From: Paenibacillus macerans
Lineage (GTDB): Bacteria > Bacillota > Bacilli > Paenibacillales > Paenibacillaceae
Direction of reading: 5' to 3'
Assembly: GCF_023715465.1 (NCBI RefSeq)
Contig: NZ_JAMBOE010000006.1
Span: forward strand, 62,001 to 126,000
DNA: 64,000 bases
The notes under the pieces were generated by a model. That model was not told the origin of the DNA and ran no database searches. It saw only the letters and a list, made by a program, of their open reading frames with translations. The translations under genes were made by a program, and so were the position numbers. Positions within the stretch are counted from its first letter, which is position 1. Each line of letters starts with the position of its first letter. This document shows positions 1 to 8,142 of this stretch, in pieces.

Positions 1-2
1 CG

Positions 3-1274
3 ATCGGGCAGGTTCACCGGGCGCGGCTGACAAGCGGCGAGCGGGTTGCCGTCAAAATTCAGCGTCCCGGCGTTATTCCGGTCGTCGAGCGCGACCTGGA
101 CATTCTGAAGCATTTGACGGCGCTGGCGAATAAACGCTGGTCCTGGGTTTCCCAGTATCAAATCCCGCAGATGGTTGAGGAATTTTCCCGGTCGATCCGG
201 GCCGAACTGGACTACAGCCATGAAGGGCGGAACATGGAGAAAATCCGCCGGCAATTCAAGGAAGAGGAAGGGATCTATATCCCCGGGGTTTATTGGCATT
301 ACACGACGTCCAAGGTGCTGACGATGGACTTTGTTGACGGTGTGCATTTGAACAGGCTGAACGGGCGGGCGGAAGTCCGCTTCGACCGGAAGACAATAGC
401 CCAACGCCTTGTGGATGCTCTGCTTCGGCAAATTTTTGAAGGCGGCTTCTTTCACGCGGACCCCCACCCCGGCAATTTGCTTGTGACGGAGCGAGGGGAT
501 TTGGCGTTTATCGATTTCGGCATGGTCGGCCGGCTCAGCAGTGATATGAAGGACCATCTCTCTTCGCTGGTGATCGCCTTGATGCGGCGCAGCACCGAAG
601 GCATGGTGCGGGCGATCCTGCGCATGGGGCTGGTGGATGACGCCGCCGATACGGCCGGGCTGCGCCTGGACCTGGAGCGGCTGCGGGACAGGTATTATGA
701 TATCCCTTTTGCCGAAATTCAGGTCGGTCAGGCGTTAAATGATCTGTTTATGACCGCCAGGCGCCACCGGGTCACCCTGCCCGCCGATCTGCTGCTGCTC
801 GGGAAAGCGCTGCTCACGGTGGAAGGCGTGGCGCTAAGCCTTGATCCGAACCTGCGCATTCTCGACATGGCCGAGCCGTTTGGGCGCAAACTGCTGCGGG
901 AGAAGTACGGGTCGCGTCGGCTCACGAAGAAGCTGATCGAAGGGGCGAGCGAATTGACCGATTCTTTGGTTGACCTGCCGCAGCAGGTACGCCGGTTGTC
1001 GGCGATGTTCGCCAAAGGGAAAATCAAGATGGAGATGGACATTCCGGAGATGGAGCAGTTCCTCCGCAAGCTGGATCAAATCAGCAACCGGCTGTCGTTC
1101 AGCATCGTTCTCCTTTCGTTCAGCATCATCATGGTCGGCCTGATCGTCGGCTCGTCCCTGACAAGGCACCCCACCTTGCTGTGGAACTTTCCGGCCATCG
1201 AAATCGGCTTTGTCGTGGCGCTGCTGATGTTCCTGTGGCTGCTTTATTCGATTTTCCGTTCGGGAAGGTTTTAG
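3..1274 (+). CDS. UbiB/ABC1-family atypical kinase-like protein (5' partial)
   Basis: The frame is open from the window edge, so the N-terminus (roughly 130 residues by family length) is missing. The visible part has QVHRA and AVKIQRPG (nucleotide-binding lysine at fragment residue 18), the HADPHPGN catalytic motif near residue 150 and IDFG near 170. Two hydrophobic segments close the protein (about 363-386 and 399-420), which suggests membrane attachment. This set defines the ABC1/ADCK/UbiB kinase-like family. UbiB supports quinone lipid synthesis in proteobacteria; in Firmicutes, which use menaquinone, the role is unclear. A TTG at 114 could be mistaken for the start, but the conserved lysine motif lies upstream of it. 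Confidence 0.9.
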   Translation: MGQVHRARLTSGERVAVKIQRPGVIPVVERDLDILKHLTALANKRWSWVSQYQIPQMVEEFSRSIRAELDYSHEGRNMEKIRRQFKEEEGIYIPGVYWHYTTSKVLTMDFVDGVHLNRLNGRAEVRFDRKTIAQRLVDALLRQIFEGGFFHADPHPGNLLVTERGDLAFIDFGMVGRLSSDMKDHLSSLVIALMRRSTEGMVRAILRMGLVDDAADTAGLRLDLERLRDRYYDIPFAEIQVGQALNDLFMTARRHRVTLPADLLLLGKALLTVEGVALSLDPNLRILDMAEPFGRKLLREKYGSRRLTKKLIEGASELTDSLVDLPQQVRRLSAMFAKGKIKMEMDIPEMEQFLRKLDQISNRLSFSIVLLSFSIIMVGLIVGSSLTRHPTLLWNFPAIEIGFVVALLMFLWLLYSIFRSGRF

Positions 1275-1401
1275 CTCGCCGTGCCGCGGAACGTCTGTTA
1301 CAATAAGAAGGCTGTTGCCCCAAACCGGCGACCGTTAAATCGATTGAATTGGAAATGGGATTTAACCGGACGGTTAACCCTAGGAATATGAGGTGAATTT
1401 G

Positions 1402-2838
1402 TTGACGACTTTTGAAAACCTGGGCCTTTCGCCCGCCCTGCTTCGCAGGCTGCAGGAACAAGGCATCGCGAACCCGACCCCGGTGCAGGCGGCAGCGATC
1501 CCGGTGCTGATGGCCGGAGAAGACGCGATCGTGCAGGCGCAGACCGGCACGGGCAAAACGCTTGCTTTTTTGCTGCCGATTCTGGAGAACATCCGCGTAG
1601 ACAAGCCGGAAGCCCAAGCGCTGATCATCACCCCGACCCGGGAACTGGCGCTGCAGATTACGGCGGAGGCCCGCAAGCTGGCGGCAGCGCGGGAAGGGTT
1701 ATCGCTGCTGGCCGCCTACGGCGGGCAGGATGTGGAACGGCAGCTGCGCAAGCTAAAGGGCGGCGCCCAGCTTGTCATCGGAACCCCCGGCCGGCTGCTC
1801 GACCACTTGCGGCGCGGCTCGCTGACGCTTGGCGCCGTGCGGATGCTGGTGCTTGACGAGGCGGATCAAATGCTGCATATGGGCTTTTTGGCCGAGGTGG
1901 AAGAGATTATATTGCAGGTGCCGCGCAGCCGTCAGACGATGCTGTTCTCGGCGACGATGCCCGATCGTGTGAAGCGGTTGGCCCGCACGTACATGGACCG
2001 TCCGCAGGATATCCGCGTTGCGGAAACGCCGCGTGTGACCTTGGACAGCATCCGGCAGATTTTGGTGGAATGCACGGACCGGACGAAGCAGGCCGCGCTG
2101 ATCGAGCAAATCCGCGGGGATCGGCCGTATTTGGCGGTGATCTTTTGCCGGACGAAGCGGCGGGCGAGCACGCTGAACGAAGCGCTGCAGGAAGCCGGGT
2201 TTAAATCGGACGAACTGCATGGCGATCTGTCGCAGGCGAAACGCGAGCAGGTGATGCGGGCTTTCCGCGAGGCGAAGCTGGAGCTGCTGGTGGCTACGGA
2301 TGTGGCGGCCCGCGGCATCGATGTCGAAGGAGTCACGCATGTGTTCAACTACGACATCCCGCATGACGTGGACAGCTACATCCACCGCATTGGGCGGACC
2401 GGCCGCGCCGGGCAGGAAGGCGTGGCCGTCACGTTTGCGGCGCCGAAGGACATAGAGGCGCTGCGCCTGATCGAGCGGGGCATCGCCCGCAAGCTGGAGC
2501 GGCAGCGTTATGCTGCGGGCGGCGCGGGCAGCGGCGCTGCCCGGGACTCCGCCGGCGGCCGGCAAGGCGCGGCCATGGCGGAGGAAACGGCGCGCCGCGC
2601 CAAGCACGGCGGCGCGAAGCGTGCGCCCGGCCGCCCGGGCCGCGAAGCGGCGGGCGGGCGCGGGCGCGTGGCCGGCGACGGCGGGGCGCCGGCCCGGGGA
2701 AGCCGCGGCGAGGGGAAACGCCGCGGCGAGAAGGCGCACGCGCAGCGCGGCTCCAGCGGAGGCGCTGCGCGTGCGCAAGGGCAGAGCCGCCGTGGCGAAG
2801 CCGGACGCGGCGGCGGGCGCGGGCGCCGGGGGCGGTAG
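1402..2838 (+). CDS. DEAD-box ATP-dependent RNA helicase
   Basis: A two-domain RecA-like helicase that unwinds short RNA duplexes, probably in ribosome assembly or mRNA turnover. Motifs in order are the Q motif (LGLSP...PTPVQ), AQTGTGKT, PTRELALQ, TPGRLLDH, DEAD, SAT, then VATDVAARGID and HRIGRTGRAG in domain 2. From about residue 375 the protein becomes an Arg/Gly/Ala-rich basic tail of some 100 residues, encoded by very GC-rich DNA and probably disordered and RNA-binding. The start is a choice: TTG 1402 lies 6 nt after AGGTG (1391-1395) and gives the usual MTTFENLGLS opening; GTG 1393, with AGGA at 1382-1385, would add three residues. No clear terminator follows. Confidence 0.93.
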   Translation: MTTFENLGLSPALLRRLQEQGIANPTPVQAAAIPVLMAGEDAIVQAQTGTGKTLAFLLPILENIRVDKPEAQALIITPTRELALQITAEARKLAAAREGLSLLAAYGGQDVERQLRKLKGGAQLVIGTPGRLLDHLRRGSLTLGAVRMLVLDEADQMLHMGFLAEVEEIILQVPRSRQTMLFSATMPDRVKRLARTYMDRPQDIRVAETPRVTLDSIRQILVECTDRTKQAALIEQIRGDRPYLAVIFCRTKRRASTLNEALQEAGFKSDELHGDLSQAKREQVMRAFREAKLELLVATDVAARGIDVEGVTHVFNYDIPHDVDSYIHRIGRTGRAGQEGVAVTFAAPKDIEALRLIERGIARKLERQRYAAGGAGSGAARDSAGGRQGAAMAEETARRAKHGGAKRAPGRPGREAAGGRGRVAGDGGAPARGSRGEGKRRGEKAHAQRGSSGGAARAQGQSRRGEAGRGGGRGRRGR

Positions 2839-2990
2839 CCCGGCGCCATGGCGGCGGCCCGCACCGTTGTTATTTTCCATGCAACTTATTGCGTAAGGTT
2901 TTCGTTAAAATTATAGATAAAATGCAAAACGACACTAAATGGTTTGTTGCTTAAAGCTACTAGCGATCGACCTAATGGGGAGGAACCAGG

Positions 2991-3902
2991 ATGTACAGCA
3001 AGAAAGGCACGCTGACGGCTGCCATCACCCTAATGGTGGCGGCGGCGCTTTTTGCGGGCTGCGGAGATAAAGAAGCGGGTGCGCCGCAAGATTCCTCACC
3101 GGGGACGGAGAACGCTGCAGAGGCAAACGGTGGGGCAGCCGCCGGAGGAAACGACGCAGCGGGAGCCGAAACCGGGGATAACGGCGCAGCGAATCCTGAT
3201 AATAACGCGAATAGCCCGGCTGATTCCGGGGCGGCGGATGTAGGCGCGGGGAACGGGCCGGCAAATTCCGGCACGGACACGGACAGCGGTCAAAGCGTGG
3301 ACACGGCGGCGGCCTCCGATCCATACAGCAGCGCCGTATTGATCAACAAGCAGTTTGCCCTGCCGGATGATTATGAGCCGAAGGATCTTGTATATCCCGA
3401 TGTCCGGTTTACGTTCAAGGAAAAAATCGAAAAGCGGATGATGCGCAAAGAGGCGGCGGAGGCATTGGAAGAGTTGTTTTCCGGCGCCGAGAAGGACGGC
3501 ATCTATCTCGCTGGCGTATCCGCGTATCGTTCGCACAGCACGCAGACCGCTTTGTTTAACCGTTACGTGAAGAAAGACGGCGAAGAAAAAGCCAAAACCT
3601 ACAGCGCCGTTCCCGGTCACAGCGAGCATGAGACGGGGCTGGCGATCGACGTTTCGGGCAGCGACGGTAAATGCGCGGCGGAGAGCTGCTTCGGCGATAC
3701 GAAGGAAGCGGCTTGGCTGGCCGATCATGTGGTGGAATACGGCTTTATTATCCGTTATCCGGAAGGCAAAGAGGACATTACCGGGTATAAATACGAACCA
3801 TGGCACCTCCGCTATGTCGGCAAAGAGATCGCGGCGGATATCGCCGAACGCGGCATTACGCTGGAAGAATATTATGATGCTGTGCCGGTATCCGGGCAGT
3901 AA
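2991..3902 (+). CDS. VanY-type D-alanyl-D-alanine carboxypeptidase lipoprotein
   Basis: Predicted zinc peptidase of family M15B that trims D-Ala from peptidoglycan stem peptides outside the membrane. Residues 1-23 form a lipoprotein signal peptide with lipobox LFAGC. A linker rich in Ala, Gly, Asn and Asp follows to about residue 105. The catalytic domain shows SAYRSHSTQ, the zinc ligands in SEHETGLAIDVS (H and D) and the third ligand in EPWHLRYVG. GGGGAGG lies just before ATG 2991. The gene stands alone between the helicase and a terminator at 3937-3963. Nothing links it to vancomycin resistance; housekeeping wall remodelling is more likely. Confidence 0.92.
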   Translation: MYSKKGTLTAAITLMVAAALFAGCGDKEAGAPQDSSPGTENAAEANGGAAAGGNDAAGAETGDNGAANPDNNANSPADSGAADVGAGNGPANSGTDTDSGQSVDTAAASDPYSSAVLINKQFALPDDYEPKDLVYPDVRFTFKEKIEKRMMRKEAAEALEELFSGAEKDGIYLAGVSAYRSHSTQTALFNRYVKKDGEEKAKTYSAVPGHSEHETGLAIDVSGSDGKCAAESCFGDTKEAAWLADHVVEYGFIIRYPEGKEDITGYKYEPWHLRYVGKEIAADIAERGITLEEYYDAVPVSGQ

Positions 3903-3936
3903 GGATTACAGTATTAACAAACAAGAAATAAACATC

Positions 3937-3963
3937 AAAAAGGGCGCCTGATGGCGTCCTTTT
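3937..3963. terminator. Terminator after the VanY-like gene
   Basis: AAAGGGCGCC and GGCGTCCTTTT flank a TGAT loop, with an A-run before and a T-run after, so it could work in both directions. It separates the carboxypeptidase from the Fur-regulated genes. Confidence 0.85.
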
Positions 3964-3979
3964 CGTGTGTAACGATTTG

Positions 3980-3995
3980 ATTGGATTTTTCCAAT
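3980..3995. repeat. Single family-A palindromic unit
   Basis: ATTGGA, four T, TCCAAT: one isolated copy of the palindrome that forms the clusters at 9185-9367 and 15801-16033. It sits about 20 bp upstream of the -35 of the iron-regulated promoter. Confidence 0.7.
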
Positions 3996-4013
3996 GAAAA
4001 TTTTATTTAACAG

Positions 4014-4043
4014 TTGACAAATGATAATGATTATCAGTATCTT
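4014..4043 (+). promoter_or_regulatory. Iron-regulated promoter with Fur box
   Basis: The -35 is TTGACA (4014-4019) and a likely -10 is TATCTT (4038-4043), 18 bp apart. The spacer holds TGATAAT-G-ATTATCA (4022-4036), a perfect 7-1-7 Fur box. Fur-Fe(II) bound there would block RNA polymerase, so the two genes downstream should be induced by iron starvation. Confidence 0.88.
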
Positions 4044-4152
4044 TAAAGGTAAAGATGAAATATAAATGAAGTCTTGATGAAGCTGATAGCTATGAGCGTA
4101 TAGATACTGAATGATGAGAAATTAACGGCTGCACACGGAAAGGAAGAGTGCC

Positions 4153-5016
4153 ATGGTTTCATTGAAAACTTCCCATTTGGATATTGCCTATGAGGACCGC
4201 CTGATCGTCGAGGACTTGAATATTTCCATTCCGGAAGGGAAAATTACAGCGCTGGTTGGCGCCAACGGCTCCGGCAAATCCACAGTTTTAAAAACGATGG
4301 CGCGGATTTTGCAGCCAAAGGCCGGGACTGTACTGCTGAACGGCAAATCGATTCATAAGCAATCGACCCGGGAAGTCGCCAAGCAGTTGGCCATCCTGCC
4401 GCAGAACCCGACGGCGCCGGAGGGGCTGACGGTGTATGAACTGGTGTCGTACGGACGTTTCCCCCATCAAAAAGGCTTTGGCGGGTTAAAGGCGGAGGAC
4501 CGCAAAATTGTCGAGTGGGCGATCGAAGCGACGAGAATGGGCGAATTTACCGACCGGGCTTTGGAGCAACTGTCCGGCGGGCAGCGTCAGCGGGCCTGGA
4601 TCGCTATGGCGTTGGCCCAGGAGACCGATATTTTGTTCCTCGATGAACCGACGACCTTCCTCGACATGGCGCATCAACTGGAAGTGCTGCAGCTGCTGGA
4701 GGAATTGAACGCGGCATCGCAACGCACGATTGTGATGGTTGTGCATGACTTGAACCATGCCGCGCGCTACGCCCATTATATGATCGCGATCAAAAAGGGT
4801 CAGGCTGTGGCTTCAGGAACTCCTGAAGAGGTGGTCACTTCCCCCGTGCTGCGCGACGTGTTTGGCATTGAAGCGGATATTGTGACGGACCCCCGCAGCG
4901 GGGTGCCGCTGTGTCTTCCTTACGAGCTCTACCGCGCCGCTACCGAAGGCAAAGTTCGTCCTGCGGCCAAGGACGGGCGGGAGGAACCGGAGCGTAAAGT
5001 GGTTTCGTTCCAGTAG
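4153..5016 (+). CDS. Siderophore ABC transporter ATP-binding protein (FecE/FhuC/YusV type)
   Basis: ATPase that powers uptake of ferric siderophores by a FecCD-type importer. The 287 residues carry Walker [10 protein letters not shown] (36-44), the signature [10 protein letters not shown] near 139, Walker B ILFLDEPT, and a switch histidine in [10 protein letters not shown]. No binding protein or permease gene adjoins it. This matches B. subtilis YusV (FeuV), a stand-alone ATPase shared by several siderophore permeases. A perfect Fur box lies upstream. The C-terminal about 30 residues (charged, [16 protein letters not shown]) look like an unstructured tail. The next gene, an FhuF-like reductase, starts 44 nt later and is probably co-transcribed. 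Confidence 0.93.
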   Translation: MVSLKTSHLDIAYEDRLIVEDLNISIPEGKITALVGANGSGKSTVLKTMARILQPKAGTVLLNGKSIHKQSTREVAKQLAILPQNPTAPEGLTVYELVSYGRFPHQKGFGGLKAEDRKIVEWAIEATRMGEFTDRALEQLSGGQRQRAWIAMALAQETDILFLDEPTTFLDMAHQLEVLQLLEELNAASQRTIVMVVHDLNHAARYAHYMIAIKKGQAVASGTPEEVVTSPVLRDVFGIEADIVTDPRSGVPLCLPYELYRAATEGKVRPAAKDGREEPERKVVSFQ

Positions 5017-5060
5017 CTTAGCTTATACGGCGGGAAGAAACCGGGCTGGAGGAAAAAAGA

Positions 5061-5867
5061 ATGCCAATCGATTATGAGCTGCTTGAACAGCAATTGTGTA
5101 TCGTGACGAAGGAACGCCAAGACGCTCTGCTCACAGTGCCGGCAGCCGGACTGACGGATCGTGAACGGATGGAGTCTTTGCTGAAATTTTACCAGGAGCA
5201 GATTAAGGGGCTCGATATCCAGGTTGCAGCGACTTATTTCGCCTCAGCCTGGCGGGTGGTGTGCACAGCGCTGCAGTATATGCTGTCTGTGACGCCGAGC
5301 CGGCTCCGTTTTTCGCTTGAAAATGTTACTATTCAGGTTGCTGTAGTCAATCAGTTTCCGTGGGTTTATTTCGTGTTGAACGATCCGGAGGAAATGCCTT
5401 GGCCGCAAGGAGAACGGGACTCGTGGCGGGAAAATGAGCTGGGCGGATTCTATCTGGAGGTCTTGCGCCCGGTGATGGAGAGCATCGCCGCTGTATCCGG
5501 GGTGCCGCTGACGCAGCTGTGGGGGCAGATTCCGCTTGGCGTGCAATATTACGTCCGCGCGATCGCCGGCAAGCTGGAGGATGAGGCGCAGCGCTCCCGG
5601 CTGCTGGAGGATTACGACTATCTCGCCAAAGAACTGCCTGCATCATGGTTTGGACTGAAGCGGAATCCTTTTAACGTCAAGGAAGTTTTGCTGGACGATC
5701 CTTACCGGCCGGGCGAGAAAACGCCCATGAAGCCCACTTGCTGCCTGGCCTACCGGACGGATACCGGGCATGGCTATTGCTACGGCTGCCCGAAGCTGAC
5801 CAAGCAGGAAAGAGAAGCCAAACGTCTCGAGATCATGGAAAAAATGGCCGCTTCCCGAGCGCAGTAA
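5061..5867 (+). CDS. FhuF-like [2Fe-2S] ferric-siderophore reductase
   Basis: Probably a cytoplasmic reductase that frees iron from imported ferric siderophores. The C-terminus carries CC-x11-C-x2-C (residues about 232-248, in TCCLAYRTDTGHGYCYGC), the [2Fe-2S] ligand pattern of the FhuF family; E. coli FhuF has x10 rather than x11. The rest is the poorly conserved helical FhuF-like domain. GGAGG precedes ATG 5061. Position behind the Fur-regulated siderophore ATPase supports the role: import, then reduction. A terminator follows directly. Confidence 0.85.
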   Translation: MPIDYELLEQQLCIVTKERQDALLTVPAAGLTDRERMESLLKFYQEQIKGLDIQVAATYFASAWRVVCTALQYMLSVTPSRLRFSLENVTIQVAVVNQFPWVYFVLNDPEEMPWPQGERDSWRENELGGFYLEVLRPVMESIAAVSGVPLTQLWGQIPLGVQYYVRAIAGKLEDEAQRSRLLEDYDYLAKELPASWFGLKRNPFNVKEVLLDDPYRPGEKTPMKPTCCLAYRTDTGHGYCYGCPKLTKQEREAKRLEIMEKMAASRAQ

Positions 5868-5874
5868 CTCGACT

Positions 5875-5905
5875 GCCGCTGCGTGGAGCGGCTTTATTTT
5901 TTATT
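5875..5905 (+). terminator. Terminator of the siderophore operon
   Basis: GCCGCT (5875-5880), loop GCGTGG, AGCGGC (5887-5892), then a T-rich tail. Confidence 0.85.
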
Positions 5906-5913
5906 AATTGAGA

Positions 5914-6341
5914 CTCAACCTAATAATCAGTGCTTGATAGTCAAGCCGGTAACCAATCGTGGCAAAAAATACCGGAAGGGTGTTGAAAGATTAAGGACAG
6001 GGAAAGCCGTGGGTTGGTCGGCAGGATCAACATCCGCTGGCCAGACGCTTTGCACGATTATCCCGTTTGATCAGGAAACAGAGACTGTTATAACGGCTGC
6101 TGAAAGGTTGAAGTTCCATTCCCGCATTGACCTCCATATTCACTCGCCCCCCGAATCAAGAATTTACGAACGTACGTTCGATTTTCTTCATTATACCAAA
6201 CGTACGTTCTCTTATCAAGCCAAAATCTCACCTAAACCGCTTCATTTTTTTCTTATCTCTTCTTTTCATTATCCCGTACACTAGCCACCACCCCCTGCCC
6301 CCTGAACGAAGGGGATAATCGGCAATGATCTCGGTTTTGAG
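5914..6341. repeat. Repeat cluster D1 (units U and V)
   Basis: This fills most of the gap between the reductase and nox. Unit U (CTCAA-CC-AAATCAGTGC type) is forward at 5914-5937. Unit V (TTTGCACGATTATCCC then GTTTGATCAGG) is forward at 6049-6075. V is inverted at 6301-6325 and U inverted at about 6322-6341, so the order is U, V, V-inverted, U-inverted. The same units recur at 39443-39600. Between the units (6080-6300) I see only AT-rich sequence with ACGTACGTTC-like motifs near 6170 and 6200. Open frames here are not believable genes. Confidence 0.7.
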
Positions 6342-6384
6342 TCTTGATTAAAATTGTGAATACTTAAAAAAATCTTTTTACCTC

Positions 6385-6413
6385 TTGCAATGTGAAAAAT
6401 GTCACACTATAAT
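6385..6413 (+). promoter_or_regulatory. nox promoter with operator in the spacer
   Basis: TTGCAA (6385-6390), 17 bp, TATAAT (6408-6413). The spacer is almost filled by TGTGA-AAAATG-TCACA (6391-6406), a perfect half-site pair for Fnr/Crp-type proteins and one mismatch from the Rex pattern TGTGAA-N4-TTCACA. A protein bound here must repress. Confidence 0.82.
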
Positions 6414-6424
6414 ATAAGACATAA

Positions 6425-6472
6425 GGTGAAACATTTCACAAAAAAGCAGTCACTTAAGTGAACACTTTCACA
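6425..6472 (+). promoter_or_regulatory. Two more Rex/Fnr-like boxes in the nox 5' leader
   Basis: GGTGAA-ACAT-TTCACA (6425-6440) and AGTGAA-CACT-TTCACA (6457-6472) follow the promoter box and lie 32 bp apart. Both fit TGTGAA-N4-TTCACA with one mismatch. A palindrome TCACTTAAGTGA (6450-6461) partly overlaps the third box. Multiple sites downstream of the start suggest cooperative repression. Confidence 0.72.
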
Positions 6473-6526
6473 TTTTATGTCTGAATATGTGAAAAAATAA
6501 ACAAACATTTCGAGGAGGAAATCATC

Positions 6527-7888
6527 ATGAAAGTTGCAGTTATCGGATGTACACACGCAGGCACGGCTGCTATCGTCAATATCGCCAAATTATACCCGGA
6601 AGCGCACATTACCGTTTACGAACGGAACGACAACATTTCGTTCCTGTCGTGCGGGATCGCGTTATATGTCGGCGGGATGGTAAAAGACCCGCAGGGATTG
6701 TTTTACTCCTCGCCGGAGCAGCTGGCGGAGCTGGGGGTTCACACGAAAATGCGCCATGAGGTGGTAGCGGTCGATACGGACGCCAAAACCTTGCTGGCCC
6801 GTAATTTGGTCACCGGTGAAGAGTTTGAGGACACGTTCGACAAGTTGGTCGTTACGACCGGATCGTGGCCGATCGTGCCGAAATTCGCGGGCATTGAGCT
6901 GGAAAACATCGTGCTTTCGAAAAACTTCAACCATTCCAATACGATTATCGAAAAGGCCAAACAAGCGAAAAATATCGTCGTCGTAGGTGCCGGTTATATC
7001 GGTGTGGAACTTGTGGAAGCTTTTCAGTTGAACGGCAAGCAGGTTACCTTGATCGACGCGGAGGACCGGATTCTGAGCAAATATCTGGACCCTGAATACA
7101 CGGACAAAATCGAGCAATCGCTTAGCGATCATGGCATTCAGCTGGCGCTTGGACAAAAAGTAACCCGCTTCGAGGGTGAGGAAGGCAAGGTAACCCGAGT
7201 CGTAACCGATCAGGGAAAATATGACGCCGATCTGGTGATCATGTGCATCGGCTTCCGTCCGAATACCGGGCTGCTTCAGGGCCAGGTGGATATGCTCGAC
7301 AACGGGGCGATCATCGTGGACGAATACATGCGCACCAGCAAGCCGGACGTTTATGCGGCGGGAGACAGCTGTGCGGTATTATACAACCCGACCGGCAAGC
7401 ATGCCTACATTCCGCTTGCAACGAACGCGGTCCGCATGGGGACGCTGGTCGCCCGCAACCTGGTGGCGCCGACCGTAAAATACCTTGGCACCCAGGGAAC
7501 CTCGGGCATCAAGATTTATGAGGACAACATCGCGGCAACCGGTTTGACAGAAGCGGCCGCCAAGGATGCGGGGCTTGAGGCCGCAGCGGTGCTTATTAAC
7601 GACAATTACCGTCCCGAATTTATGCCGACCCATGAGCCGGTTACGCTGAAGGTTGTTTACGAACCAAACACACGGCGCATTCTGGGCGCGCAAATCATGT
7701 CGAAAGCGGATTTGACCCAGTCGATTAATACGATGTCGGTATGCATTCAAAACGGCATGAAGATGGAGGAGCTGGCCTTTGTCGACTTCTTCTTCCAGCC
7801 GCATTACAACAAACCGTGGAACTTCTTGAACAGCGCCGGCCTTGGCGCGCTGCCGGAAGTGACGAATAAGCAGCCTTTACACGCTTAA
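6527..7888 (+). CDS. nox: Water-forming NADH oxidase (FAD, CoA-disulfide reductase family)
   Basis: A 453-residue flavoprotein that oxidises NADH with O2, probably four-electron to water. Near-diagnostic residues match Enterococcus NADH oxidase/peroxidase: H10 in GCTHAG and redox Cys42 in SFLSCGIALY. An FAD-binding start (VAVIGC), a central NAD domain (VVVGAGYIGVE near 150), the second FAD motif (VYAAGDSCA near 270) and a C-terminal dimerisation domain follow. GAGGAGG precedes ATG 6527. The gene is monocistronic, with three Rex/Fnr-like operators upstream and a terminator after. It likely regenerates NAD+ and scavenges O2. CoA-disulfide reductase is the main alternative. Confidence 0.9.
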   Translation: MKVAVIGCTHAGTAAIVNIAKLYPEAHITVYERNDNISFLSCGIALYVGGMVKDPQGLFYSSPEQLAELGVHTKMRHEVVAVDTDAKTLLARNLVTGEEFEDTFDKLVVTTGSWPIVPKFAGIELENIVLSKNFNHSNTIIEKAKQAKNIVVVGAGYIGVELVEAFQLNGKQVTLIDAEDRILSKYLDPEYTDKIEQSLSDHGIQLALGQKVTRFEGEEGKVTRVVTDQGKYDADLVIMCIGFRPNTGLLQGQVDMLDNGAIIVDEYMRTSKPDVYAAGDSCAVLYNPTGKHAYIPLATNAVRMGTLVARNLVAPTVKYLGTQGTSGIKIYEDNIAATGLTEAAAKDAGLEAAAVLINDNYRPEFMPTHEPVTLKVVYEPNTRRILGAQIMSKADLTQSINTMSVCIQNGMKMEELAFVDFFFQPHYNKPWNFLNSAGLGALPEVTNKQPLHA

Positions 7889-7946
7889 CCGAGGAGAAGG
7901 AAATCAACCATTGATGGCAACCTTCGCCTCGAAGCGGCCGCAACTC

Positions 7947-7988
7947 GCCGACGGAAGAAGCCCCGCGCTTCGGATGTCGGCTTTTTTT
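7947..7988 (+). terminator. nox terminator
   Basis: GCCGAC (7947-7952) pairs with GTCGGC (7976-7981), with further partial pairing inside, followed by seven T. Confidence 0.82.
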
Positions 7989-8035
7989 ACTTGAAGAAGA
8001 GGTACACGGTTGCGGTGGATTACTGACAGAATAAA

Positions 8036-8051
8036 TGTGAATTTTTTCACC
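8036..8051 (+). promoter_or_regulatory. Fnr/Rex-like box upstream of the formate/nitrite transporter
   Basis: TGTGAA-TTTT-TTCACC (8036-8051), one mismatch. With a -10 of TACAAT at 8093-8098 and an inferred start near 8105, the box is centred near -61.5, the classic class I activator position for Crp/Fnr proteins. Rex repression is the alternative: the B. subtilis homologue ywcJ is in the Rex regulon. Confidence 0.7.
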
Positions 8052-8142
8052 TCCCGTGATTTATGTTACTTATTTGGAGGAAGCGGGAACGCTACAATAG
8101 ACTCGGGCATTAAAGTGAAATGAATAGAAGGAGACTTGAATC

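Noticed and set aside
1753..2880. Antisense frame of 375 codons opposite the helicase
   Set aside because: Shadow of the GC-rich Arg/Gly tail region; no motif and no ribosome site. The same reasoning removes 23529-24746 opposite fni.
2880..2906. ECF-sigma (SigX-like) promoter before the VanY-type gene: TGCAAC-N17-CGTT
   Set aside because: Both elements deviate from consensus and such short motifs are frequent by chance; not supported without expression data.
5883..6284. Open frame of 133 codons after the FhuF-like gene
   Set aside because: It starts inside a terminator, crosses repeat cluster D1, has no ribosome site and no protein-like composition.
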